Source of the DNA: Talinum fruticosum
Taxonomy: Eukaryota; Streptophyta; Magnoliopsida; Caryophyllales; Talinaceae
Assembly (NCBI GenBank): GCA_021018815.1
Contig: JAITYX010000032.1
Location: 4,987,501 to 5,051,500, forward strand
DNA length: 64,000 bases
Direction of reading: 5' to 3'
The position numbers were made by a program, and so were the translations under genes. Each line of letters begins with the position of its first letter. Positions within the stretch are counted from its first letter, which is position 1. The notes beneath the pieces were generated by a model, which saw only the letters and a list, made by a program, of their open reading frames with translations, made no database searches and had not been told where the DNA came from. Positions 24,459-37,400 of the stretch are shown piece by piece.

Positions 24459-24463
24459 CGTAA

Positions 24464-25481
24464 GCTAGATGGCGAGTTTGGACATCTAATTTATAGTAAT
24501 TGTTTTGGCTAAATTTGTGGCCGATAGATTGAGAGAAAGCATAGTTTTTCCTTTGGTTGGAGAGTAATTCTTTGAAGGGTGCTACATTAGCACTAGTTAG
24601 TTTTTACATGAGCTTGTATCATTAGTACTTTGTAATGACCTCCTCTCGAGGTCACATTCTTTTAAATTTGATGATATATTTGTCTTATAAAAGAAAATTT
24701 TTTTACTCATTTTTTCAATTTATCATTTGATGAACAGCGAGTTTTGAGTAAATCAATTTTATATATATGGTAAACTTTTAGATTACAATTAAAATGTTAT
24801 ATCTCTCGTCGAGTGTGTTAATTGGAGGTAAAATTTTCAATTGTAATGAGAATACACTTTGCTATCCAAAGTAGAGCAGTTTATTGTAACGGTTTGCTTG
24901 AATACATGCTTATAACTGTGAAAATTAAGGTGACTTCAATTTCGATTAATTTAGTTTGAGATTTTCTAAATAAACATGTGATTTATGCTAATAACCTGAT
25001 CAAAACACATTCAAATTAAAAGCGATAATAAAATTATTATCAATAAAATTAAAACAATTAAAGACGACAATAAAATTATTATCATTGAGATTAAAGAGAA
25101 GTAATTACAAGAGACATCCTTTTATGAAAAAACTCTAAATATTAAAAGTTAATATTATTTTGCTAATAAGAATTTTGGATTAATATCGGAAACCCGGAAA
25201 TAGACAACCGGGGCTGCCCAATAGATTTTTATTTATTTGCGTCAGTTGTTATCATCAGTCTATCAACTCGGTCGTCGTTCTTCCACCGAGTTCATTTGAT
25301 CACAAGGCTGGACTTGAGCAACTGAATAATTCTTCTGGTAAGCAACCCATGAATATGATCGATCCATCTTCTGCGTTTCCTTTTTCTCTTCAGCAATCGC
25401 ATAATTTCCCTCATTGTTTCTTTGCATTTTTTGTGCCCAATTAGGTCAAATCAGATTGAAACTAGTTCTTTTCGCTCAGCC
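24464..25481. other. SKS5-like 3' UTR, intergenic DNA and ECH2 leader
   Basis: The 3' UTR of the SKS5-like gene extends to roughly 24680. The rest is AT-rich with a loose direct repeat of AATAAAATTATTATCA (about 25026 and 25069). The last 250 bases become GC-richer, consistent with the ECH2 leader. Confidence 0.45.
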
Positions 25482-28400
25482 ATGGAGGGTCGTATCAATC
25501 CCGAGCTAGTCGTTGCTTTCCAATTCCCTGAGGTGTCCTCGCTAATTTCATTTTTTTACTACTTTTCTTTTATTAATTTAATTTTGGGGTCTCCTGTATA
25601 TCAATTAATTTGCCCCTTTTTTTCTAAATTAATTGTATTATGGATACATTTTCTGTGATTTGAGTTGATTTTTTTATTTGCCTTCAATGGTTGCAGTCGA
25701 CTTCCCGGTACACCGAGAGGTACTTTTAATCTCCTTATTTCATTCTTTTATTTATTTTTTGTATTTTAAATTTATGGCCCATTGTCCTTCAAGAAATTTG
25801 TGATTCTGAGTAGTAACTTGGTTGACTGGAATCCTTCCATCTTTAGACTCATGGAACTATAATTTTGTCTGCTCATATTCAAAGATAAAGAAAACTTTGT
25901 ATACTAAACACCAGTGGGTAGACTTGGATTTTTGAAGATAAAGGTAGGCAAATTTTATTTTATTATTTAGTGTTTTTTTTTGGGGGGGAGAGGGAGCGGG
26001 GTTGGGGAGGTGGACATGGGATTGGGATTGAGACATTGGGTGGTAATTGCTTACAGTATCTGTTGTTTGAGTTAAAATCTTATTTGTATTTTGAAAACAG
26101 AGATGCGGCATTCTATGCCTTGGGTGTGGGAGCATGCGGAAGGGATGCAGTTGATACGAAGGAGCTCAAGTATGTTTATCATAGTGATGGTCAGCAATGC
26201 ATCAAGGTATTGATAACTTGTTTTAGTATCTCATTGTACGTTCATCTCACTTTGTTAGCATTGTTGCTGCTCTCTCGTTGGTTATTTGCCCGGTAAATAG
26301 AAAAAGTTTCCTAGATCTAAATCTCAATAGGGTTATTTCTAGTGTCTAGCATAGTGATTGCAGACAGAGTCTTCAACTATTGAGTGGGTTCTTTGCTTCT
26401 TCAACCTCTTTCAAGTTGCTTTTGATAGGATGATTTAAATGGTGGCATCTGCAGTCATCTTAGGTTGATAATATCTTATTAATTGCTAAAGTCAATGAAA
26501 ATTAAGGGGTTGAAGTTGTTTATACAAAGCTATTACCACAAACTTCTTGAAAAACATTGCATGGAGGCAAATTGTAATCGTGTACAGAGATTCCCATCTG
26601 ATTTGAGTTTGTTTGCTAATCGCTGTTGCATTCTTTTGCATCCTTTCTCTAATATCTGGAAAATTGGTGAGCAACTGTTTAATGCTGTAAACTTCGGTTT
26701 GATTATTAGCCTCCAACTTTGCAGGTGTTGCCTACTTTTGTGGCTTTGTTTACTCATGATGCTCTACCAAACCTTTCTAGTGTTCCAGGATTGGAGTTAA
26801 GTTCTTGGTTCCCTTACCAGTTTATCTTTTTAAGTCTTGATGATCTTTCTTAAAAGTTACTTTGCAACGTTAGAGTTCATAACTTGTGAAAGTTATATGG
26901 TTCTTCTGGAGATTGTATAATATAAAGTCCTGTAAATTATAAAGTTAGATGTAGACTAATCATCTAATCATGTTTCTCTCTTCTAAACCCATCCAGGTTT
27001 GATCCAAGGCTTCTTTTGCATGGGCAGCAATACATAGAAATTTACAGGCCACTTCCAGCTCACAGTTGTGTAAGGGATATATTTGATGGTAGCACTATGG
27101 GACTTGAAACACCATTCATCATTCTTCAGTGTCTTGTCTTGTTGCCCCTCCTTTAATTCTCTTGTTTAAGTTTTTAAACTGTCTGGATATGTGCCTTAGC
27201 CACTTGCCTGCTCAACACTATATGTCTTGTCCTGTCTGTGATATTCAACACTATATGTCTTGTTCTCTCTCGGATATTTTGAAGGCCTAAAATGTCATCT
27301 CTTTATCACTTGAAGGATCCAAATTTAACTGATACACCCTATCAAGCATATGTCTTGATTGTTTCATAATTTTACAATATTCATTTTTTTGTGTGCATAT
27401 TGTAAATCAACATGTTTAACATCAGAGCTTGTGTCACTTGGTGGATCAACTTTCTCTTTGTTGGATGAATTATGATGATTAGTGGCCCTTTCTCTCATAA
27501 ACTAAAACATTGGAATCTTTTCACAACCTAGACTCTTTTCTATTGTTTAATAATATTGTAGTTGCAGCACCTGCTCACATCACTATGTTATGCAGATCAG
27601 AAACAAGGCAAAGATTGCTGGGTTGCATGATAAAGGTTCGTCTCATGTACGATGAAAGCATTAATGATTTGTGAATAGCCTCTTTCTGAGGTCACAAGTA
27701 CAGTAATGCATCGACATATCAACTAATCTACCCATATTGATATGCTCTATCTTAAAAGCTACGATTGATGTCAAAGAGAAAAAGCTTATTTATGACAAGA
27801 AGGCCGAGTGAATAAGCAATATTGTATCATATTAACATTTGGATGACAGTCCTACATTAGCAATGGTTGATGCCACTTAAAGATGGCAAGTTCTAGATCA
27901 GGTAGCTATAAGTATAAAATAAAGAAAGGGTGATAAGGTCAAATATTAATATGTAATGCCAATAACATTCAGGTAGACATACACAGATTGGGAAGTGGAA
28001 ATGATATTGTTAGTGAGTGATGGAGGAGATGTCTTGAGGTCCATCAAAGAGAGGTCTTTGTTGTGAAATTTCTTAAATCTTCGCTGAAGTTGTAAAGGAG
28101 ATTGTGTTTGATATATTTTGATATTGAAATGAGTAGCTGTACAAAATTGTGGTTGACATGTTGTAGGCTTTGGCTTTTGAATCCCAACTTCTTTGATATA
28201 CTGTTATGAGGTATTAGAGTAAATCATTGGCATATGTACCTATATTGATCTATTTGAGCTACAATCATGCCAAAGTAAAAGATGTTTGTTTAGGTTTAGA
28301 AAACTGAGTTAACAAGAAAAAAAGTGCACCCCGTACTGACATGCTTATGACAATCCTGCTAATTGCCATCTGTTGATACCTTTTGTCAAAAAGAAAAAAT

Positions 28401-30184
28401 ATAGTTCTGGTAGATATAGACTTATCTGCTGCAATAAAATTGGAAATGAACTTGCTAGTTACTGATGGAAGAGATATCTTGTGGTCTTTGAAGAAGATAC
28501 TTGTGATGAAACTTCTTAGTGAAGACAATTTGTCACTTGGATGAGTGCATCTCAAAGTAGTTTTTCTTTCTCTAGGTAAAGCAGCTATCCTGGAAATAGA
28601 AACTACAAGCTATGCTGAAGATTCTGAAGAGCCATTATGCATGAATAGGTTTGTTATTTTCAACCTAGCTTATCCAAATCTGCTTCTATGTGATTGACAA
28701 TGACAAAGGTTGCATCCTTCTACTGCCCAGGACCACAATCTATCTGAGGGGTGCTGGTGGCTTTTCAAGGTCTTCTCATCCTTATTCCTTCACAAATTAT
28801 TCTGGTAACCAGACTCCAGCGTTTAAAATCCCTAAAACTCAACCTTTTGCATCTTTCGAAGATATTACACAACCATCTCAGGTATGTGTCATTATTGTTC
28901 TTTTCTTACATCTAGCAGAGTGAATTTACCCAATTCATTTAATTTTCAGCTGCCATCATTAAGAACCAAACTTTTCTAATTGAGGTTCATTTTGTTCTTA
29001 TTGATGTATACCAAATCAACAGTTGATATTATGTCTCTGAGAATTTGAAAGTTTTGAGATTTTGATGGGTTAACAAATACCAGTCCATGTTAATGCTATG
29101 ATGCAGGCATTGCTATACAGACTTTCTGGTGATTATAATCCCTTACATTCTGATCCTATGGTTGCTGGGATAGCGGGGTATGTTTTTCTTTCACAACTTG
29201 ATTTATGTGGTTGTTCCATGGTGGATATAAGTTTTTAGACACACGATGTAGGGGAGGGGTTGCATGGTTCATTCATCTTCAGATGGTAGATTGGAGAAAA
29301 GTAGCTATTTCATGTGATTGCTTGCAGATGTTAGTGAGTTTGGTCACAGCCTCTTATCATTTGCTTGCAGGCCTACATTCATTTTTTTCCCGACCAGTCA
29401 TTGCCAAACGAAAGCACTCCTGATATTGAAGGCTTTGACTTGTTGCATTGTTCATACATTTTCATCCGCAATAGCATTCAACCGGATGAATTGTTGCAAT
29501 CTCATAATCACATCTAATCATTAAGGCTTCAGAATACTCATGGCAGATTCAGGGTTGGGTTTCTCCTACAATTTTCTGCCAGCCACCTATCCCCTCCCCC
29601 AGCCTCTTTATCTCTCCTAGGAGTGTGGCCGTGTGACACCCTTGTGTTCTGCATTCCATTCTATAAACCCTAGCCAAAAGCCTAAATCTGTGCAAACAAT
29701 TACTGAGCCTCATCAGTGTATAGTGTTCTAATACTTCAGCAATTCATGAACCCATTATCCTGGTGCATGAGTGTCGCTTATTTTGATAGATTTTGCAATT
29801 GTTCTGCATAACTGCTTGCTGAAACATCTAGTTTGCAGATTCCCTCGTCCGATATTGCATGGACTTTGCACTCTGGGCTTTGCAATTAGGGCCATTATTA
29901 GATGCATTTGTCAAGGGAACCCAGATATGATCAAAGGTCTATCAGGCCGATTCCTTTTGTATGTGTTCCCTGGTGAAACTTTGATAACAGAGATGTGGCT
30001 TGAAGGTTTGAGGTGAGTTTTTTTATCATGTAAAGGCACAGATTGTAATGGCATCACGTCACATCTAATTTTCTGATGGTCTGTGTGAATGAGCAGGGTT
30101 ATATATCAGGTACAAGTGAAAGAGCGAAACAAGGCAGTGTTGTCTGGTCATGTTGATCTCAATCATTTGCCTTCACAGCTTTGA
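25482..30184 (+). CDS. ECH2: Peroxisomal enoyl-CoA hydratase 2 (ECH2)
   Basis: Eleven exons: 25482-25532, 25697-25719, 26101-26206, 26725-26795, 26997-27069, 27596-27635, 28576-28648, 28731-28881, 29107-29177, 29839-30012, 30097-30184. All phases agree and give 306 aa. The protein is a double hot-dog (MaoC-like) hydratase that hydrates trans-2-enoyl-CoA to the (R)-3-hydroxyacyl-CoA, needed in peroxisomes for degrading unsaturated fatty acids with cis double bonds at even positions. The hydratase-2 motif YRLSGDYNPLHSDP is in exon 9, with the catalytic pair near D205 and H210; GFPRPILHGLCTLGFA and FPGETLITEMW follow. The C-terminus is SQL, an acceptable but weak-looking peroxisomal targeting tripeptide where I recall SSL in Arabidopsis. 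No frame break. Intron 6 (27636-28575) is long and internally repetitive. Confidence 0.94.
27700..28540. repeat. Diverged internal duplication in ECH2 intron 6
   Basis: The text near 27970-28080 (GGTAGACATA..., then AGTGATGGAGGAGATGTCTTGAGG, then TTGTTGTGAAATTTCTT) has a diverged counterpart near 28410-28515 (GGTAGATATA..., CTGATGGAAGAGATATCTTGTGG, TTGTGATGAAACTTCTT). A weaker match pairs 27730-27750 with 28235-28255. Unit size would be about 440-500 bp. The origin is unknown. Confidence 0.45.
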
Positions 30185-31489
30185 ATTGGCAATGGCAGTT
30201 CATGCTTAACCCCCCTCCCCCACAAAACAGAAAAAAGAAATACAAAGCAAAATCTCATAAAATTTACAAATGAGGCTGTGTTTGATACAATAGCAACTTT
30301 CAGTTTGGGGTCCTGTTTTTATGGAGTCTAAGAAGATCCAAATGTAAGCATTCTTACCTCTACAAACATCACCGTTGGAAGATTTGGTGTTTGATATAGT
30401 TTGATATGAAAATATGTAGCTCAATGCTGTTGTGTATTTGGAACCCTGGATTATGTACATGGAAGTATAGCTGAATGTCACTCTTTTCTTGGTTCGCAAT
30501 TTGATGCCTATGTTTCCTTGTACTTGATTTGAATTTCTTATACTTCCCAAATGCATGTATGAACTGGATTATCTTGTATTTGAAAGTTGAAACCATGATG
30601 TACTTCAGGATTTTCACAAAGGGGAGAATCGAATACATTGTGTCTCGGCAGCAAGCGTAAATGCTAGAGTAAGACCTTGGAAAAGTATAAGTGTAACAGC
30701 ATGTGTAGAAAAAAATACTGAACAAAATGCTGTGAAAAATGCAACATGATATAACCGAATCAAATATCTAACCAATGACAAATATTAGCCTATGGATGCA
30801 GGCAGTACAGCTGCGTTAAATGACATTGGCAATGTATGGGAATATGTGTGAGCTTGTTAGTATCTTTAGTAGATATCTTTTGTAGATATGATGAAATGTA
30901 CTTTATATTTAGTACCTCATACTTCATAGACATTTGGATGAGAATTTAGAAGTAAATAATTAATACAGTGTATTGTTAAAAAAAAAAAATTGATACAGTG
31001 TATAACTTTCTTAAGATTGTATATGAATTTTGTTTATAAAACATTTGAATTTTAAAAGGTTATAAAATATCAGTGAATTTTTGTAAGTTAAAAGGTTGAA
31101 ATAGAAAATTACTAAACTTAGTTAAAAGGTTGAAATAAAAAATTACTCATAAATTATTGTTTTGAAACCTAATATCAATAAAGTTTTATTTATTTATTTA
31201 GGGAATATTAATAAAGTTTTCATATTTTACTATAACTTGCAAGTGAGATTTTGCCCGAGCCTCTAGTATTTTGTTTTTGTTTTTAATTTTGTTTTTTTTG
31301 TAAAACCTAATATCCGTCTGCCGAGCCTTCTCTTTTTATTTATTAATTTCCTTTTTTATAATCTGCTTTCTTTTCCTTTGTGCCGGTTCTCTATAGAGTC
31401 CGAGTCTTGAGTAACTGCCGCCATTGCAGTTGAGCTTGAACAGACGCCCAAGCTCTCAATCGCAGCTTTGCTCCTTTTGATCTTCGGAG
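30185..31489. other. ECH2 3' UTR, intergenic DNA and PUS10 leader
   Basis: A C-rich then A-rich tract lies at 30210-30240. The remainder is AT-rich without a gene. The phrase GTTAAAAGGTTGAAATA occurs twice (about 31087 and 31119). GC-richer leader sequence begins about 31380. Confidence 0.45.
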
Positions 31490-34400
31490 ATGGCGGCGGA
31501 CCAAGCCGGAGACGTGGAGGTTTCCGGCGACATCAACCAGCCGGAGAATGTAACCTCCGCCGCTGAGGAGGAGTTGCGCCTCCTTGACGACGTCGTCCGC
31601 TCGTTTCCGCCTGCGCCGGTGAAGCATTTGCGATCCCTTGGGGTTGGTCCTTCTTTAGCTCTACTAAAACTTGTCTTGTCTTCATTGTTCGTGCTGCTTT
31701 TTTATTTTTCTCCCCGAATAAATTGTGTTTTTTTAGAGTTTTTCTTTGTTTTTCCGTGCCTATTTTCTCAGTAGCGTCGGGAAATAAGGGTCTCTGATTA
31801 AAAAATTATTCCTTAATGCTGTTGTAACTGCTTCTTGATGTAATTTAATAATCAAGCTTGTAATGCAAAGAATTATAATCGTGCTTCCATTATCTTGTTT
31901 AGTTGTATGGGACTTTGAAAAAAAAAAAACTTATAATAGTGATTGTAGCAAACTATGTAATCATGATTGTATGAGAGTATTACAATTAAAAACACTACAA
32001 TTTGTAATTATAATTACCTATAATTATCACAAACTATATAATGTTGATTGCATTACATTGCTCTTACATTAGATCCAACTAAATTTTCGTTACAAATTGG
32101 TACATGGAGACTGTTGAGTTTGCATCACTTGCAATGGAATAGAGTTTTAGTTTATTAAAATTTTTGAAAATTATGATCATTCAATGCAGGTTTGATTAGA
32201 TTTGATAAACTGCAAAAGAAAATTGACGACATTTATCTAGACTAGAATGTATGTGATGACATGTGCATTTCTCATCGTTCTTTGTGATGTTGTCCTTGTA
32301 GGTATGTCCTCAGTGTATTCTTCGGCTTTTTGGGAAATATGGTCCGAGTTATTCCAGCTTGTCCCGTCTGTTGCATTTGTTCTCAGAGGTGGCCGGTGAT
32401 CAGCCAAGCTCTGATGACGCTACATTGCAAGACTCAGCGAACGAGGATAATATTTGCAGTGTTTGTTTCGGTGTTCTGCAGTTTACTTATGTAGATGAGA
32501 AGCAAACAATGGTGAGGAAAGATTGTGCCAATGACTTAGCAGTATCGATCTTTGAACTAGCAAGGGAAGAAGGTTATCATATCGATGGGTTCTGTATTGA
32601 AGTCTCCATACCATCATTTATCCTTGAGAAAGAGAATGCTATAAGGTTAAGCATTGATATGCTAGCTAGCTAGTTTAGTACTTGGTTTGTTAGTGAAGTC
32701 GTTTCGAGTTTGAGTGCAATCAATTGATCTTGTTGCAATTATTCATCCCTTGTTAATGTGTGTTCGGGTAAATTGAATTGATTTATCCCCTATTTCTACT
32801 GTAGCACGGTTAAGCCTTCTTAATGAAGTTAGCATCTATTTGCATTTTGGATCTCATGCTTTGTGGTATTTGGATATTTACTTGCATAACCATTGTCGTA
32901 GGTTATCCATGAAAGAGAAGTATGGCTCTGAAGGTTGGTTCAAGGAAATACTTCAGTCTGAAACCATTTCAGTCAAGGATGCCATAAAGTTATACATTAC
33001 AGAACCCTTGGAGACCCTGTTTGTAAGTAGTTAATGTACTTCTGTGTTTTTCTTCTTTTTTTGGTTTGGGCGGGGGGTAGATTACAAGAGTTCAACTCTT
33101 GTTAAGCTTTTTTCTCCCCTCCCCCTAAGACTTATATTGTTATATGTGAGTAGAAATTGTGATTTGGTACCCTTTTTTTTGGGAGCAAAAATAACATTTG
33201 CAGATTTGGCTTAAAGTTATTTAATGGCTTGCCTCAAGTTCCATTTTTAGTGTTAGAATAGTCCTTCACAAAACAATGACAGCATGTGTTATTCATTTCG
33301 CTGAGGTTGCCATGTATTAAACTTTGTGCAGGGTGTTAAATCTGGTTCAAGCTCTTTTCGTGTTCGTTTAACTTACTCTTCACTTGAGCAGTTAATGAAG
33401 GGTGAAAATGGTGACAATTACAACCAGGCCAGCAAGAGGAGGAAAACAGGCATGATTGTAATTTTCCATTGTTCTGTAGTTCCTTTAAATTTGTATATCA
33501 TTCTGTATGCGCAATCAATTAGCCTCTGAGCCAGCAGTGAGGTTTTGGTCAGTCTGATAACTTTATGTGTATGATGCAACAACCCCATCCCCCCCCACCC
33601 CACCAACAAAAAAAAAAAAAAACTGTAATCGTAACTGAAGTTTGTCAAACAATCTTTTGATCCCAGGATCATTTGATGGGGACACTGTTTGGATAATCGG
33701 GCTCTGGCAGTTCAAGTATACTGAGTGCATGCCAATACTTGATTGATGCAATAAGAAAAATCTAGGATTTGTCTTATTTAGCTTTCCCTATTGTTTGCTT
33801 TTGGGGCTGGAGACGGTGCACTCCATGTTCCCATTTGCTTAATAAGGCCTCTAAATTTTCGAGAGTAAAACGTGATTGCAGAATGCTAATAGGTGCCACT
33901 TAATTTTTTGGAAACCAAAATATGAAACAAATTTCTGAGTTGTAAACTAGATGGATTATGTGAAACAAAATGTGATGGTCAACATTCAAACATTAGTTAT
34001 CTACTCCTTCGCTCCCCTTCCAAGGTCTATTGTGTTAGGGTGAGAAATGAGTACGGAAAGGATAGAAGGATCACCTAAATTTAATGTATTTGTTTTTTAA
34101 AAAGTGGGAGTGGGAATAATTTCATTTTAAAAGAATGCCAAATATGACTTGTCAACAAAAATCATTCCTGAACACTTGTAGATTCAATATATTGGGAAAA
34201 TTAAATTTATAAATAACTAATACAAATGTAATGATGCTTGGATCCATAATCACATCAATTTGTCATGACTAGTTTTGCTTGATTATTTGTTGTCACTAGA
34301 GAAACTTGCAACCTCTTCTTTGTTGATTTAAAAGTAGGACTGGATCCAATGTTTTTGGTGCATCCACTAGTCAAAACTGGCATAGATGGAGGGACAAATG

Positions 34401-37400
34401 TCCCATTGAAGAGCATATAAGAAATATACTCTCAAACAGAAAGACTGACTTTATTAGGGGCCAGCATGTGAACAGAGACACTTGTATACATCATCTCTTT
34501 GGTTCTTCTGGCTTTTGGCCAGCTTATTGTACATGCTGAAGCAGCAAGCAGGCTATTCTTTGAAACAGTTTTTGACATATCTCTGGGTACAGGAAGTGGC
34601 TCTGGGCAATCTTATCCTGGATCTGATTCCATCATGAAGAAATGTCCCGGCACTGAATCCTCAAAACCTTTAAATGGAAAGGTAATTTCTTTCTCTATCT
34701 TTTTCCTTCCATTTACAGGGTTAAACTGAACTAGGTGAATGGGAATGATGGGAAACTGGGAATGAACTCTTGTGGTTAGCTGAACCCTTAGTTTAAAAAA
34801 GCTCTCAAGGCACACAAAAGCGCAAAGGGTCATGGCCTGGGGAGCGGGTTTCGGGGCGAAGGCGCGGGCTTTTTGGAACGGAGAGCACTAACTAAAAATG
34901 CTTGAAAATCATTATCAATCAATATTTTTGGTTGAATATGCTAGATGATGACATCAAATAAAGAGTCTTAGATTGTGATAACATAATGAATGCGCTACTA
35001 TTTTCACCAAGAAAAGCAGGCAGAAAAAAAATAGCACAGATGAAAAAAGGGGCAACTTACCCACTTACTAACAGTCTAACAAAGACAAAGACAAGAGAAA
35101 GAGGGGGAGGGGGAGGGAGAAAATACCAAAAATACAGAAAAAAGCCCTATGAGGCATGTGAGGCGCACGAGCACAACTGGCTAAGGCGTAGACTGAGTCG
35201 CGCGCCTTAGAGGGCTTTTTGGAGGGGCTGGGCTTGACCCCTAGCAAGGCGCGAGGGGTGGGCTTCGGGCTTGAGCCTAGGTGCGTTTTTTAAAACTAAG
35301 GCTCACCCTCATGATATTTTTGAGCCTTGCAGTACATGTCTCCTGTGGCACAATGGCCATGGTGAATTGACATTTGAACCTTGCAGTACATGTCTCCTTT
35401 GGCAAAATGGCCATGGTGAATTGACATTGACATTATTTTCACATTTTCAGATTATCATAGCTCTAGAATGTGTTAGAATTGACTGGAACCATGGATGCAA
35501 GGGCTGCTAATTTTCTTGCTGGACCATTTGTGTGCCAAAATAAGAATACAGGGCTGTTGTAATCAATTTCAGAACTTCCATGGATGTCCTTAAAGTAACC
35601 AATTAGAGGACATATTTACTCCTGAGTTCCTTTTTGGGGTTGAGCAACTTCTTATGTGGACTTTTTTTTTCTTTTCTTAGGTCTCACCTTTCTCTTGCTT
35701 GTGCACTTGTGTGCCAAAATTGGAACAAAATGTGATCTAAATTGTGAACTGCCATAAGTCTTGTAAAATTATAGATCTTTCGGCTAATATGTGGGCATCT
35801 AGTACTGAGTTTTCTTTTTTTGCTTGGAAGTTAACAAATTCTTATATCTACCTGGGGTTTTAATTCCGTAGGGCTCAGTCTGCTGCTTGGCGATTCAGTG
35901 CTGCAGGATGCCTATCTATATTGCTGGTAGATACTTGAAGGTAAGTCATTTTGCTGCTTGAATTTTTCACCTTGTACAATCAGTTATAAGTGTATCCGGG
36001 GATTCAAAATGCAGCGTTCACGATATGGAAAACTTGCTCTAATGTGGCAATTGTGTTTCATTTCGAGGTTGATGCGGGTGAAAACGCTGTTTACTTATCT
36101 TGAAAGCCTTTCCAATGCGTCCGTTTCATTGCGAAACGACCACATATTGAACCCATGAGTTTATCGGATTAGAGGGTGACAAAAATGACGTGCTATAATT
36201 AATTTTCTTTCCCTTTCCTTCTTTGACTATAAATTGCATATTCTAAATTGCCTTCAGAGAACCACCTGCCAGCCCAACTAAGCCTGATGTAGATTTTTCA
36301 ACAGTAAGGTATCCTAAGAATGAACAGAAATGTGTACTTGCTCTGAAATTTGCAAATCTTGTTCATTTCCATGTATGTTTTTGTGCTCAATGTCAAACCT
36401 GCAGTGTAATTTAATTTCGCATAAGAATAATAAACATTTAGATTGAAGATTTGATAACTATAGCATCTGGGTTGTTCTCTAAAACTCCGTCAACTGTTGG
36501 ATGTTTATCTAACACTAACATATTTTCATTCTGTCTAGATTTTGTATAATTCATTGATGCCGGTACATTGTTGATGTAATTATTTCTTGGTCTACTGAAT
36601 AACAAGCCAGGGTTGGTATAGCTGAATCTTAGTGCATGTGAAATTAGCTTAAACGGTGATCAAGCTATGTCACGCAATCTGTTTAGCCACTTCTCCTTTG
36701 CCTTACTTTCTGAGCGTTCAAATTGCAAGCTCTAAGGAGCATAATGTGGAACCGGAACTCAACAGATATGTGGCCTTTTCAAAGCAGGATGAAATGTGTT
36801 AATTTTTCGTTTCCTACTCCTATGGTTTCATAATAGATGTGTGCATTAATGTATTTAAAATCTGTTCCATTTGCAAGCTTATGGATTTATAGAGAAAGCT
36901 TTAGTTTATCTTCATGAGTATTTAAATGCTTAGATCTTGGGGTTTTATTCATGCATTGTTCATTGTGATGCAGTACTCTCGAAATGTAAGTCAAACACGT
37001 TGGATAATTGATGATGAAAGAATGGGTGAATCATCTATTGAGGTATTACCTGATTGTACTACTGCTACATATTTGCATTCTTATCATCTTATGGCATGAA
37101 AGTTGATTTTGACCAATAAATTTGGTTATCCTATAGGAAATTGCAGGAGGTGGCGCCCTTCCATTGTGCAGGGGTGATAACTACAAGTTCCATGCTGCTG
37201 GTAGAGAAGATATAGATGTACTGGACATGTGAGTTGTTACTTGAAGAAAGTTAGAGACATATAGCATGTATTTACTAGAGGTGCAAATTTCAGGTCCGAA
37301 TGTTAGGATCTGGAAGGCCTTTCCTACTTGAAATACAAAATCCCTGCATTCTGCCATCTGAAGTGTCTGTAAAAGAGATGGAAGAGAAAATCAATAGCTT

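Noticed and set aside
30206..30725. Two minus-strand frames of about 117 codons after ECH2
   Set aside because: Tyr/Ile/Ser-rich, overlapping each other and in the ECH2 3' region; no recognisable domain.
36253..36312. Exon-like piece (acceptor at 36259) and a GTATCCT word at 36309 suggesting a U12 donor
   Set aside because: PUS10 exon 6 joins exon 7 in phase without it (YLK-YSRN), and no matching branch site or continuation was found.
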